NCBI GenBank assembly: GCA_001724215.1
Contig: MEDW01000007.1
Location: 1-54,062, forward strand
Reading direction: 5' to 3'
Length of the DNA stretch: 54,062 nucleotides
From: Erythrobacter sp. SCN 62-14
GTDB taxonomy: Bacteria; Pseudomonadota; Alphaproteobacteria; Sphingomonadales; Sphingomonadaceae
This document shows, in pieces, positions 36,868 to 44,377 of the stretch. How positions within the stretch are numbered: position 1 is the stretch's first letter; the number at the start of each line of letters is the position of its first letter. Under the pieces are notes generated by a model, which worked only from the letters and a program-made list of their open reading frames with translations, was not told the origin of the DNA and searched no databases. The position numbers and the translations under genes were made by a program.

Positions 36868-38673
36868 TCAGGCCGCGGTGGCAAAGGCCTCTGCCGGGAG
36901 CTTCATCATATATTCGCTGCCCGCCTCCAGCTTGCGCCGCAGCGCGCCCGCATCGGGCAGGAAGCGTTCGGAATAGTAATTGGCCGACACCAGCTTGGCT
37001 TCATAGAACGCCTTGTCTTCCGGCTCACCCGCCAGCTTTTCCAGCGCCACCTTGGCCATGCGCAGCCAGAAGAAGCCCAAAGTCACCACGCCCATGATGT
37101 GCATATAGTGATGCGCGCCTGCGCCCAGATGATTGGGGTTGGCCATCGCGTTCTGCATGAACCACATGGTCGCCGCTTTCTGCTCGCCCAGCGCCTTTTC
37201 AAGCCGTTCGGCGATGGTCTTCAATTCATCGACCTGCTTGGCGGCGGCGATTTCTTCGTCGATCATGGCAAAGAACAGCTGGATCGCCTTGCCGCCGCCT
37301 GCGGCGAGCTTGCGCCCGCACAGGTCCATGGCTTGGACGCCATTGGTGCCTTCGTAGATCATCGCGATGCGGCTATCGCGCACAAACTGCTCCATGCCCC
37401 ATTCGCGCACATAGCCGTGGCCGCCATAGACCTGCTGCATGTTCGTGGCGATGTCATAGCCCTTGTCCGTGCCATAGCCCTTGATGACGGGGGTCATCAG
37501 GCCAATCAGCAGATCAGCGGTTTCCCGTTCCTCTGCGGTCTGCGCCTTGTGGGCCAGATCGACCTGAAGCGCGCCCCACAGGCACAGCGCCCGCATGGCT
37601 TCGGTGAAGACTTTGGCGTCCATCAGCATCCGGCGCACATCGGGGTGCACGAAAATGGGATCGGCCTTGGCTTCCGGCTCGGCAGCGCCCGCAAGCGCGC
37701 GGCCCTGACGGCGATCGAGCGCATAGGTCACCGCGTTCTGATAGGCGACTTCGGCCTGGGCATAACCCTGAATGCCGACGCCAAGGCGGGCCGCGTTCAT
37801 CATGATGAACATGGCGGCCAGACCCTTGTTCTCCTCGCCCACCATGTAACCGGTCGCGCCGTCATAGTTCAGAAGGCAGGTGGCGTTGCCGTGGATGCCC
37901 ATCTTCTTCTCGATCGAACCGCAGGTGACGCCGTTGCGCTGCGCCGGTTCGCCATTCTCGTCGAGGATAAACTTGGGCACGATGAACAGCGAAATGCCCT
38001 TCACATTATCCGGCGCGCCCGGCGTTTTCGCCAGCACCAAGTGGATGATGTTGCTGGTGAGATCGTGTTCGCCCGCCGAGATGAAGATCTTGGTGCCGGT
38101 GATCGCATAGGAGCCATCGCCATTGGGCACGGCCTTGGTGCGGATCATGCCGAGATCGGTGCCGCAATGCGGCTCGGTCAGGTTCATCGTGCCCGACCAT
38201 TCGCCCGAAATCATCTTGGGCACATAGAGCGCCTTCTGCTCGTCGCTGCCCTTGGCAAGGATCGCCGAGATCGCGCCTGCGGTAAGGCCGGGATACATGG
38301 CGAAGGCCTGATTGGCGGTGCCGCTGAATTCCTCGAGCGCGAAGCTCAGGACATGCGGGAGCCCCTGCCCGCCATATTCGACTGGCTGGCCAAGCGTGCC
38401 CCACCCGCTTTCCACGTAAGCCTGATAGGCTTCCTTGAAACCCGGCGGGGTGGTGACGCTGCCATCCTCATGGCGGGTGCAGCCGTGTTCGTCGCCCGCC
38501 TGATTGATCGGCGCTAGCACTTCGGCGCAGAACTTGCCCGCTTCGTTGATCACCGTGTCGATCATGTCGGGCGTGGCATTTTCAAAGCCCGGCAGATTGC
38601 CGTAGCTGGCCAGATCGAGCAGTTCGTTGACAACAAAACGCGTGTCGCGTGTCGGAGCGGTGTAGGTTGGCAT
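36868..38673 (-). CDS. Acyl-CoA dehydrogenase with extended C-terminal domain (DmdC/FadE-like)
   Basis: FAD flavoenzyme of 601 residues that introduces the first double bond in acyl-CoA breakdown. Landmarks: VEYGGQGLPHVLSFALEEFS, GEWSGTMNLTEPHCGTDLGM (substrate and FAD region), ITGTKIFISAGEHDLTSNII, and AMIYEGTNGVQAMDLCGRKL with the probable catalytic glutamate. The extra C-terminal region (residues 470-600) is typical of the 600-residue subgroup that includes DmdC, which acts on methylmercaptopropionyl-CoA. The actual substrate, straight fatty acyl-CoA or DMSP product, cannot be told. The MerR gene just upstream on the same strand may regulate it. Confidence 0.88.
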   Translation of the reverse strand: MPTYTAPTRDTRFVVNELLDLASYGNLPGFENATPDMIDTVINEAGKFCAEVLAPINQAGDEHGCTRHEDGSVTTPPGFKEAYQAYVESGWGTLGQPVEYGGQGLPHVLSFALEEFSGTANQAFAMYPGLTAGAISAILAKGSDEQKALYVPKMISGEWSGTMNLTEPHCGTDLGMIRTKAVPNGDGSYAITGTKIFISAGEHDLTSNIIHLVLAKTPGAPDNVKGISLFIVPKFILDENGEPAQRNGVTCGSIEKKMGIHGNATCLLNYDGATGYMVGEENKGLAAMFIMMNAARLGVGIQGYAQAEVAYQNAVTYALDRRQGRALAGAAEPEAKADPIFVHPDVRRMLMDAKVFTEAMRALCLWGALQVDLAHKAQTAEERETADLLIGLMTPVIKGYGTDKGYDIATNMQQVYGGHGYVREWGMEQFVRDSRIAMIYEGTNGVQAMDLCGRKLAAGGGKAIQLFFAMIDEEIAAAKQVDELKTIAERLEKALGEQKAATMWFMQNAMANPNHLGAGAHHYMHIMGVVTLGFFWLRMAKVALEKLAGEPEDKAFYEAKLVSANYYSERFLPDAGALRRKLEAGSEYMMKLPAEAFATAA

Positions 38674-38732
38674 CGGTGCAGATCCCTATGGTCAATGGTG
38701 TGGTTTGCTGTGCGTAAGATGCGGCTATCGGC

Positions 38733-39272
38733 TTAGCCCTTGCCGAGATCGAGCCGTTCAATCTCCGCCACGAATTCAGTGAGTTCCTTGATCGAGGAGT
38801 CAATATCATCGCGTTGGGCCTGCAGCTTGGCGATGTGCGCGCGGCATTTTTCAATGGTGACGCGGCGTTGTTCGACGCGGCCATCATCGAGATCGTAAAG
38901 GTCGATCATCTCGCGGATTTCGGTGAGGCTGAAGCCGACATTCTTGGCGCGCATGATCCACGCCAGCCGCGCGCGGTCGCGCTTGGAATAGACCCGGGTG
39001 AGGCCCACGCGCGCCGGGCTGATCAGCCCTTCATCCTCGTAAAATCGCAGCGCCCGCGCAGTGCAGCCGAATTCGCTGGTGAGATCGGAAATGGTGAATT
39101 GCTCGCGAGAATGCACGTCAGGGCGATCAAGATGAGCGCCGTTGCGCCGCTGTTCCGGCGCACCATCAGCAGCATGCCGCTGTTCCGGCGCACCATCAGC
39201 AGCACGCCGCTGTTCCGGCGCCGGATGTGCAGCGCTCTCGCTCATAGGCGGATTTACAGGTGCAGTAGCCAT
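38733..39272 (-). CDS. MerR family transcriptional regulator
   Basis: MerR regulator of about 179 residues. The winged helix is at FTISDLTSEFGCTARALRFY followed by EDEGLISPARVGLTRVYSKR. The C-terminal part is a dimerisation coiled coil (VEQRRVTIEKCRAHIAKLQA). It lacks the cysteine pattern of metal sensors, and the adjacent acyl-CoA dehydrogenase suggests a LiuR-like regulator of acyl-CoA breakdown. The N-terminus has an unusual extension with a 10-residue tandem repeat (APEQRHAADG). I use ATG 39272, preceded by GAGG; 39284 and 39245 are alternatives. The 39284 codon would lie inside the likely -10 box. Confidence 0.82.
   Translation of the reverse strand: MATAPVNPPMSESAAHPAPEQRRAADGAPEQRHAADGAPEQRRNGAHLDRPDVHSREQFTISDLTSEFGCTARALRFYEDEGLISPARVGLTRVYSKRDRARLAWIMRAKNVGFSLTEIREMIDLYDLDDGRVEQRRVTIEKCRAHIAKLQAQRDDIDSSIKELTEFVAEIERLDLGKG
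39151..39222. repeat. 30-bp in-frame tandem repeat in the MerR gene
   Basis: Two full copies of a 30-bp unit (39151-39180 and 39181-39210) that differ at one base, and a third partial copy (39211-39222). It encodes repeated decapeptides of the APEQR-x-AADG type in the extension before the DNA-binding domain. The unit length keeps the reading frame whatever the copy number. Confidence 0.9.
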
Positions 39273-39292
39273 CCCGCACCTCATACCTTCCC

Positions 39293-39308
39293 TTTACGTG
39301 AGCGTCAA
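39293..39308 (-). promoter_or_regulatory. Putative MerR-type operator and promoter
   Basis: The dyad TTTACG (39293-39298) and CGTCAA (39303-39308), with one mismatch and a 4-nt centre, lies just upstream of the MerR gene. On the minus strand, TTGACG serves as a -35 box with a 17-nt spacer to TATGAG, so the dyad overlaps the -35 box and spacer as expected for MerR regulators. The arms resemble the TTTACGT-type sites described for LiuR. The link to this regulator is inference. It overlaps the 3' end of hisI by 4 nt. Confidence 0.45.
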
Positions 39309-39703
39309 GTCTTGACCTTTACGAGAACGGGCACTCCGTCCGCGTCCTGTTCAAGGCGGCGATAGAAGCAGCTGACTGCGCCGGTATGACAGGTGGGGCC
39401 GGCGGGATGGGCGCGAATCACCAGCGCATCCTGATCGCAATCCACCAGCATTTCTGCGACCTTGAGCACATTGCCGGAGGTCTCCCCCTTCATCCATAGC
39501 TTGCCCCGCGAGCGCGACCAGAAGGTGACATTGCCGCTCGCAAGTGTCGCATCAAGCGCCTCGCGATTCATGTGGGCCACCACCAGAACCGCGCCGTTTG
39601 TTGCATCGACCACGACGGCGGTCAGCAAACCCTTGCTGTCAAAAACCGGGACGAAACGGCTGCCTTGTTCACGCTCTTGCGGTGAGAGTACGAGATCGGT
39701 CAT
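39305..39703 (-). CDS. hisI: Phosphoribosyl-AMP cyclohydrolase
   Basis: Third enzyme of histidine synthesis, opening the adenine ring of phosphoribosyl-AMP; 132 residues. Signatures: VVAHMNREALDATLASGNVT, FWSRSRGKLWMKGETSGN, the metal-binding DCDQDALVI, and CHTGAVSCFYRRL. It is the stand-alone form; the HisE domain is absent. I start at ATG 39703 (MTDLVLSPQEREQG), with AAGGAAC upstream; the open frame continues upstream into the ncRNA-like region and is not credible. No other his gene is near. Confidence 0.95.
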   Translation of the reverse strand: MTDLVLSPQEREQGSRFVPVFDSKGLLTAVVVDATNGAVLVVAHMNREALDATLASGNVTFWSRSRGKLWMKGETSGNVLKVAEMLVDCDQDALVIRAHPAGPTCHTGAVSCFYRRLEQDADGVPVLVKVKT

Positions 39704-39778
39704 GGATGTTCCTTGCGGGTTAGATGCGCGCTTGGTGGCTCTATTGTTGCAGGTTGACAACAGGGGGGTAAAAAAAAC

Positions 39779-40081
39779 GGCTCTTGGTGAGGAATCAACT
39801 TTCGGAATCGCTCTGGCGGTGGAACAAAGCCTGCATACCTTACGAGGTATATGACCCGAAGTTTCTCTTGGCCGATTCATCCGAAATGTGGAGCGGTCGG
39901 GAAGTTCAGGGGGCGGTAGTGCAGGTCTTGGCAGCGGGGTGCCGGCTTGCACTGCTGAACGAACAAGGATTGGATCCCGGCCACCCATTTAGGGGGTGGT
40001 GGCCGTAGCTTGCAAGAGCGGATCCACACCCTTTCGTCACGTGGCGCCCGGAGCTGTAATGGCTCCGGGCGTTGTGTTTTT
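39779..40081 (+). ncRNA. Candidate structured noncoding RNA of unknown class
   Basis: The gap of 424 nt between hisI and comF has no convincing protein gene. It contains a chain of helices ending in a canonical terminator on the + strand. Helices: 39805-39810 with 39873-39878 (GAATCG/CGATTC); 39835-39840 with 39845-39850 (ATACCT, loop TACG, AGGTAT); 39904-39909 with 39955-39960 (GTTCAG/CTGAAC), enclosing AGTGCA/TGCACT (39918-39923, 39948-39953) and GGCA/TGCC; and TGGATCC/GGATCCA (39971-39977, 40020-40026), enclosing CGGCCACC/GGTGGCCG. It does not show the core motifs of tmRNA, RNase P RNA or SRP RNA. The 5' end is a guess. A TTGACA at 39754-39759 could be a -35 box, but I see no good -10. A 74-codon open frame (39784-40008) lies within and looks unlike a protein. 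Confidence 0.55.
40045..40081 (+). terminator. Rho-independent terminator of the candidate ncRNA
   Basis: CGCCCGGAGC (40045-40054), a 7-nt loop, and GCTCCGGGCG (40062-40071) form a perfect 10-bp stem, followed by TTGTGTTTTT. It faces the comF 3' end and has no + strand protein gene to serve, which is the main argument for an RNA gene upstream. Confidence 0.85.
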
Positions 40082-40127
40082 CAGCGCTGTCAGATGTCAG
40101 TCCAGACGCTCGCCAAATGCGGGTGTC

Positions 40128-40883
40128 TCACCGCTCACCGCTTACCACGCGTGCAAAGCACGAAATAGTCACACGTTCGGCCCCTTGAGCAAGCAAGGCT
40201 GCAACACAAGCGTTGCTCGTGGCGCCGCTGGTGAGCACGTCGTCAACCAGAATCACCGTCCGGCCTTTCACGCGGGACACACGCGATGGCCGGACCGCAA
40301 TTGCGCCTGCAAGGGCTTGCTCGCGTTCGCTGCGGTCCAGCCCGCCAAGGCTTGGAGTGCGGCGTGAACGCACCAGCGCATCGACCAGCAATTCGCCCCG
40401 ACCATGCTCTGCGATTGCCTGAGCGAGCATCGCTGCCTGGTTGAAGCCGCGATGCCAGATGCGCCAGCGGTGCAACGGCACAGGTACCAGCAATGGGGGC
40501 GGCTGGGCGGGATCGGGAGAAGGTAGCCGCGCCGCCATCAATCGCCCCATGAGCGCTGCCAAAGCAATTTTCCGGCCATGCTTGAAATTCAGCACAAGCT
40601 GGCGCGATGCGTCGTTGTAGAGTGTTGCAGCAGCAATGCCGCCATGGCGCGGCGGGTGCTCTTGGCACGCGCGGCATTGGCTGTTTTGGGCGTGGGCACG
40701 CAGGCTCATGGGTCGTTGACAGGAACTGCAGGAAGGCTCCCCCGGAAATTCGAGGGTAGCCCAGCACTCCGCACAAAGCCCGCCCTGCTCGGCCAGCGGC
40801 GCACCGCACAGGGGGCAGCGCGGCGGATAGACCAGATCCACCACTGGCTTGACACTCTCGGAAAGATGCGCGGAGAAGTTCAT
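40128..40883 (-). CDS. comF: ComF family protein (phosphoribosyltransferase fold)
   Basis: Protein of 251 residues related to ComFC, which is needed for DNA uptake in competent bacteria. A Cys-rich N-terminus (CPLCGAPLAEQGGLCAECW, CSSCQRP, CRACQ) likely binds zinc. The C-terminal phosphoribosyltransferase domain has the PRPP loop VILVDDVLTSGATSNACVAA. Many non-competent bacteria also carry it, so competence cannot be concluded. It diverges from the methyltransferase gene, a pairing common in Alphaproteobacteria. Confidence 0.9.
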   Translation of the reverse strand: MNFSAHLSESVKPVVDLVYPPRCPLCGAPLAEQGGLCAECWATLEFPGEPSCSSCQRPMSLRAHAQNSQCRACQEHPPRHGGIAAATLYNDASRQLVLNFKHGRKIALAALMGRLMAARLPSPDPAQPPPLLVPVPLHRWRIWHRGFNQAAMLAQAIAEHGRGELLVDALVRSRRTPSLGGLDRSEREQALAGAIAVRPSRVSRVKGRTVILVDDVLTSGATSNACVAALLAQGAERVTISCFARVVSGER

Positions 40884-40937
40884 GGCATGAGTGTCTCACG
40901 GCTTGCACCTCAATCGCAAGCGCGGCAGGGGCCGCAT

Positions 40938-41702
40938 ATGGATCAGAACAAGGTTCCGACAATCTTCAGCGCCTCTCGGCGTGTCATGCGGCTTAAGCGC
41001 GCAAGCGCGCGCCAATCAGCGCCGACGGCTGCGCGCTTTATCCTTGATGATATCATCGAAGATATTGTTGAGCGCCTTGCTTTCCTGCGGCACCAACCTG
41101 CCCGCGCCGCTGTGCTCGGAGATGCAACAGGGGTGCTCGCGCGCGCGCTGGTGGTTGATGGTTGCAATGTGATCGACCCGAGCGATCTTGATCTTGAGTC
41201 GCCCTGGCCGGTGGAGGGGTTTGATCTCATCGCCGTGATTGGTCTGCTCGATGCGGTGAATGATCTGCCCGGCGCGCTGATCCATATCCGCAATGCGCTG
41301 GCTCCCGGTGGGCTGATGATTGCCAGCTTTGTGGGCGGTGCCAGTCTTGTCACCCTGCGTGCGGCCATGCTGGCGGCAGAGCCTGATCGTCCGGCAGCGC
41401 GGATGCATCCTCTGGTTGATCCGCGCGCCGCACCGCAGTTGCTCCAGCGCGCCGGGTTCAAAGACCCGGTGGTGGATACTCACACTGTTCAGGTGCGCTA
41501 TTCCTTGCTGGCGACATTGGTTGATGATCTGCGCGATCAAGGGCTCGGTTCGGCCCTTGCGGACACAGCCGCGCCGCTCGGCAAAGGCGCGCGCGCGCGC
41601 GCGCAAGTCAATTTTGCCGCCCGTGCGGATGCGGGCGGCAAAACGCCTGAGACTTTCGAGATCATCACTCTTACCGGGCGCAGGTCCCTCGCTGGAACTT
41701 AA
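40938..41702 (+). CDS. SAM-dependent methyltransferase, BioC/NDUFAF5-like
   Basis: Protein of 254 residues. The N-terminus IFSASRRVMRLKRASARQ matches the start of the NDUFAF5/BioC-like group, and the Rossmann fold is visible (RAAVLGDATGVLARALV, FDLIAVIGLLDAVNDLPGAL, LAPGGLMIASFVGG). NDUFAF5 helps mature complex I, while BioC works in biotin synthesis; no bio gene is here. The SAM-binding loop is degenerate compared with the GxGxG of typical enzymes. ATG 40938 has AGGGG before it; ATG 40887 is an alternative. Near the 3' end there is a (GC)8 run at 41587-41602. Confidence 0.78.
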   Translation: MDQNKVPTIFSASRRVMRLKRASARQSAPTAARFILDDIIEDIVERLAFLRHQPARAAVLGDATGVLARALVVDGCNVIDPSDLDLESPWPVEGFDLIAVIGLLDAVNDLPGALIHIRNALAPGGLMIASFVGGASLVTLRAAMLAAEPDRPAARMHPLVDPRAAPQLLQRAGFKDPVVDTHTVQVRYSLLATLVDDLRDQGLGSALADTAAPLGKGARARAQVNFAARADAGGKTPETFEIITLTGRRSLAGT

Positions 41703-44377
41703 GCCTTGAGCGCCGCCTGCGCTGCGGCCAGCCGTGCGATCGGCACGCGGTAAGGCGAGGCGCTGACGTAATCGAGCCTGACCTTCTCGCAAAAGGCAAT
41801 GCTCGCCGGATCGCCGCCATGCTCGCCGCAAATGCCGAGCTTGATGTCGGGCCGGGTCGCCCTGCCCCGTTCGGCGGCGAGTTCGACCAGTTGGCCAACG
41901 CCTTCGATGTCGATGCTGACGAAGGGATCGCGCGGGAAAATGCCCTTGTCGACATAGGGCGCAAGGAAGCGCCCGGCATCATCGCGCGACACGCCGAGCG
42001 TCGTTTGCGTCAAGTCATTGGTGCCGAAGGAGAAAAACGCGCCTTCTTCGGCAATCTCGCCCGCCATCAGCGCCGCGCGCGGCAGTTCGATCATCGTGCC
42101 GACAAGGTAATCGACCCGCGTGCCCTGTTCGGCAAAGACTTCCTCCGCCACCCGGTCAACCAGCGCCTTGAGGATGGCAAGCTCGCGCTTGGTCGCGACC
42201 AGCGGGATCATGATTTCAGGCAGCGGAGCCTCACCACTGGCCTGCTTCACCGCGCAGACCGCTTCGAAGATCGCGCGCGCCTGCATTTCGTAGATTTCGG
42301 GGTAAGTGATCCCCAAGCGGCACCCGCGATGGCCCAGCATCGGGTTGAATTCGTGGAGTTCAGCCGCGCGCCGCTTCAGGTGATCGACGCCTACGCCGCT
42401 GGCATCGGCAAGCTCGGCAAATTCCTCCTCCGCATGCGGCAGGAATTCATGCAGTGGCGGATCGAGCAGACGGATCGTGCAGGGCAGCCCAGCCATAACC
42501 TCGAAAATCGCGGTGAAATCGGCGCGCTGTTCGGGCAGCAGCAGGGCAAGCGCCTTGCGACGGCCCGCCTCGTTATCGGCAAGGATCATCTGGCGCACCG
42601 CGCTGATACGGCTCGCTTCAAAGAACATATGCTCGGTGCGGCACAGCCCGATGCCCTCGGCCCCAAACTGGCGCGCCATGCGGCAATCATCGGGGGTTTC
42701 GGCATTGGTGCGCACCCGCATCCGGCGCAAGCCATCGGCCCACACCATCAGCGTGGCAAAATCGCCCGCCAGTTCCGGCTCCACTGTCGGCACGATGCCG
42801 AGCATCACCTGCCCGGTTGCGCCATCAAGCGTGATCGCATCGCCTTCTTTGAGTTCGGTTGAGCCGATCCGCAAAGTGCGCGAGGCGCGATCAATCGACA
42901 CGCCGCTCGCGCCCGAAACACACGGCCGCCCCATGCCCCGCGCCACCACGGCGGCGTGGCTCGTCATCCCGCCGCGCGCGGTCAGGATGCCTTGGGCGGC
43001 GTGCATGCCGTGAATGTCTTCGGGCGAGGTTTCGACCCGCACGAGGATGACCTTCTCACCCCGTCCCGCCCAGCTTTCGGCCGTATCAGCATCAAGCACG
43101 ATCTTGCCCGCTGCCGCCCCCGGCGATGCCGGCAGGCCGGTGGTGAGCACATGGCGCGGCGCATCCGGATCAAGCGTCGGGTGCAGCAATTGATCGAGCG
43201 CCATCGGATCAACCCGGCGGACCGCTTCGCGTTCGTCGATCAGGCCTTCTGCCACCATATCCACCGCCATTTTGAGCGCGGCCTTGGCGGTGCGCTTGCC
43301 CGAACGGGTCTGCAGCATCCACAACTTGCCCCGTTCGACAGTGAATTCAATGTCCTGCATGTCCTTGTAGTGAAGTTCCAGCAGGTCGAACACGCGGGCG
43401 AGTTCGCCGTAAGCCTCGGGCATGGCCTCTTCCATGCTGAGTGGCTTGGCACCCGCCGCCTCGCGCGCGGCCTTGGTGAGATATTGCGGCGTGCGGATGC
43501 CCGCGACCACATCCTCGCCCTGCGCATTGATGAGGTATTCGCCGTAATAGGCGCGCTCGCCCGTCGCCGGATCGCGGGTGAAGGCAACGCCGGTTGCGCT
43601 GGTGTCGCCCATATTGCCGAACACCATCGCCTGCACATTGACCGCTGTGCCCCAGTCGCCGGGAATGTCATTCAAGCGGCGATAGACCTTGGCGCGGTCG
43701 GAATCCCACGAATCGAACACAGCGCGGATCGCGCCCCAGAGCTGTTCGTGGACATCCTGCGGAAACGGCTTGCCAAGTTCAGCCTCGACAATGCCCTTAT
43801 ATTCCTTGACCAGCGCCTGCCAGTCTTCAGACGTCATCTCGGTATCGGCGTAAAAGCCCTTGTCTTCCTTGGCGATTTCGAGCGCTTCTTCAAACAGCCC
43901 GTGATCAATGCCAAGCACCACATCGCCATACATCTGAATGAAACGGCGGTAGGAATCCCACGCAAAACGCGCGTCCCCACTGGTGGCGGCGAGCGCTTCC
44001 ACCGTGGCGTCGTTGAGGCCGAGGTTGAGCACCGTGTCCATCATCCCCGGCATCGAAACCCGCGCGCCTGAACGCACCGAAACCAGCAGCGGCCCGGCCC
44101 CGCCGGTGTCGCCGAATTTCTTGCCGACGGTGGCTTCCACCTGCGCAAGCGCATCGGCCACGGCAGCTTTTAAAGCGTCTGAGAATTCGGCGTTACCCGC
44201 CAGATATTGCACGCATTCTTCGGTGGTGATGGTGAAGCCGGGGGGCACGGGCAAGCCAATGCTCGCCATTTCGGCAAGGTTTGCGCCCTTGCCGCCGGTG
44301 ACAGTCTTGTCCTTCTGGCGCGGCTCTACGCCTGTGCCTTGGGATTGAACGCCGAAGGGGTAGACTGTCTGGAGCAT
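41699..44377 (-). CDS. ppdK: Pyruvate, phosphate dikinase
   Basis: Enzyme of 892 residues that interconverts pyruvate, ATP and phosphate with PEP, AMP and PPi. The N-terminal ATP-grasp domain is visible (KTVTGGKGANLAEMASIGLP, GVAFTRDPATGERAYYGEYL). The swivelling phosphohistidine domain has GGMTSHAAVVARGMGRPCV with His near residue 474. The C-terminal TIM-barrel domain has GIGLCRTEHMFFEASRI and FFSFGTNDLTQTTLGVSRDD. Its ATG overlaps the glyS stop by 1 nt (TAATG), so it is co-transcribed with glyQS. This grouping of glycyl-tRNA synthetase with ppdK recurs in Alphaproteobacteria. Confidence 0.97.
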   Translation of the reverse strand: MLQTVYPFGVQSQGTGVEPRQKDKTVTGGKGANLAEMASIGLPVPPGFTITTEECVQYLAGNAEFSDALKAAVADALAQVEATVGKKFGDTGGAGPLLVSVRSGARVSMPGMMDTVLNLGLNDATVEALAATSGDARFAWDSYRRFIQMYGDVVLGIDHGLFEEALEIAKEDKGFYADTEMTSEDWQALVKEYKGIVEAELGKPFPQDVHEQLWGAIRAVFDSWDSDRAKVYRRLNDIPGDWGTAVNVQAMVFGNMGDTSATGVAFTRDPATGERAYYGEYLINAQGEDVVAGIRTPQYLTKAAREAAGAKPLSMEEAMPEAYGELARVFDLLELHYKDMQDIEFTVERGKLWMLQTRSGKRTAKAALKMAVDMVAEGLIDEREAVRRVDPMALDQLLHPTLDPDAPRHVLTTGLPASPGAAAGKIVLDADTAESWAGRGEKVILVRVETSPEDIHGMHAAQGILTARGGMTSHAAVVARGMGRPCVSGASGVSIDRASRTLRIGSTELKEGDAITLDGATGQVMLGIVPTVEPELAGDFATLMVWADGLRRMRVRTNAETPDDCRMARQFGAEGIGLCRTEHMFFEASRISAVRQMILADNEAGRRKALALLLPEQRADFTAIFEVMAGLPCTIRLLDPPLHEFLPHAEEEFAELADASGVGVDHLKRRAAELHEFNPMLGHRGCRLGITYPEIYEMQARAIFEAVCAVKQASGEAPLPEIMIPLVATKRELAILKALVDRVAEEVFAEQGTRVDYLVGTMIELPRAALMAGEIAEEGAFFSFGTNDLTQTTLGVSRDDAGRFLAPYVDKGIFPRDPFVSIDIEGVGQLVELAAERGRATRPDIKLGICGEHGGDPASIAFCEKVRLDYVSASPYRVPIARLAAAQAALKA

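Noticed and set aside
39784-40008. 74-codon + strand frame in the hisI-comF gap
   Set aside because: Start is TTG or GTG without a ribosome site, the text looks unlike a protein, and the same bases form strong helices; I prefer an RNA gene.
41587-41602. (GC)8 run in the methyltransferase gene as a phase-variation tract
   Set aside because: It lies near the 3' end of a GC-rich gene and is short; there is no sign of frame switching.
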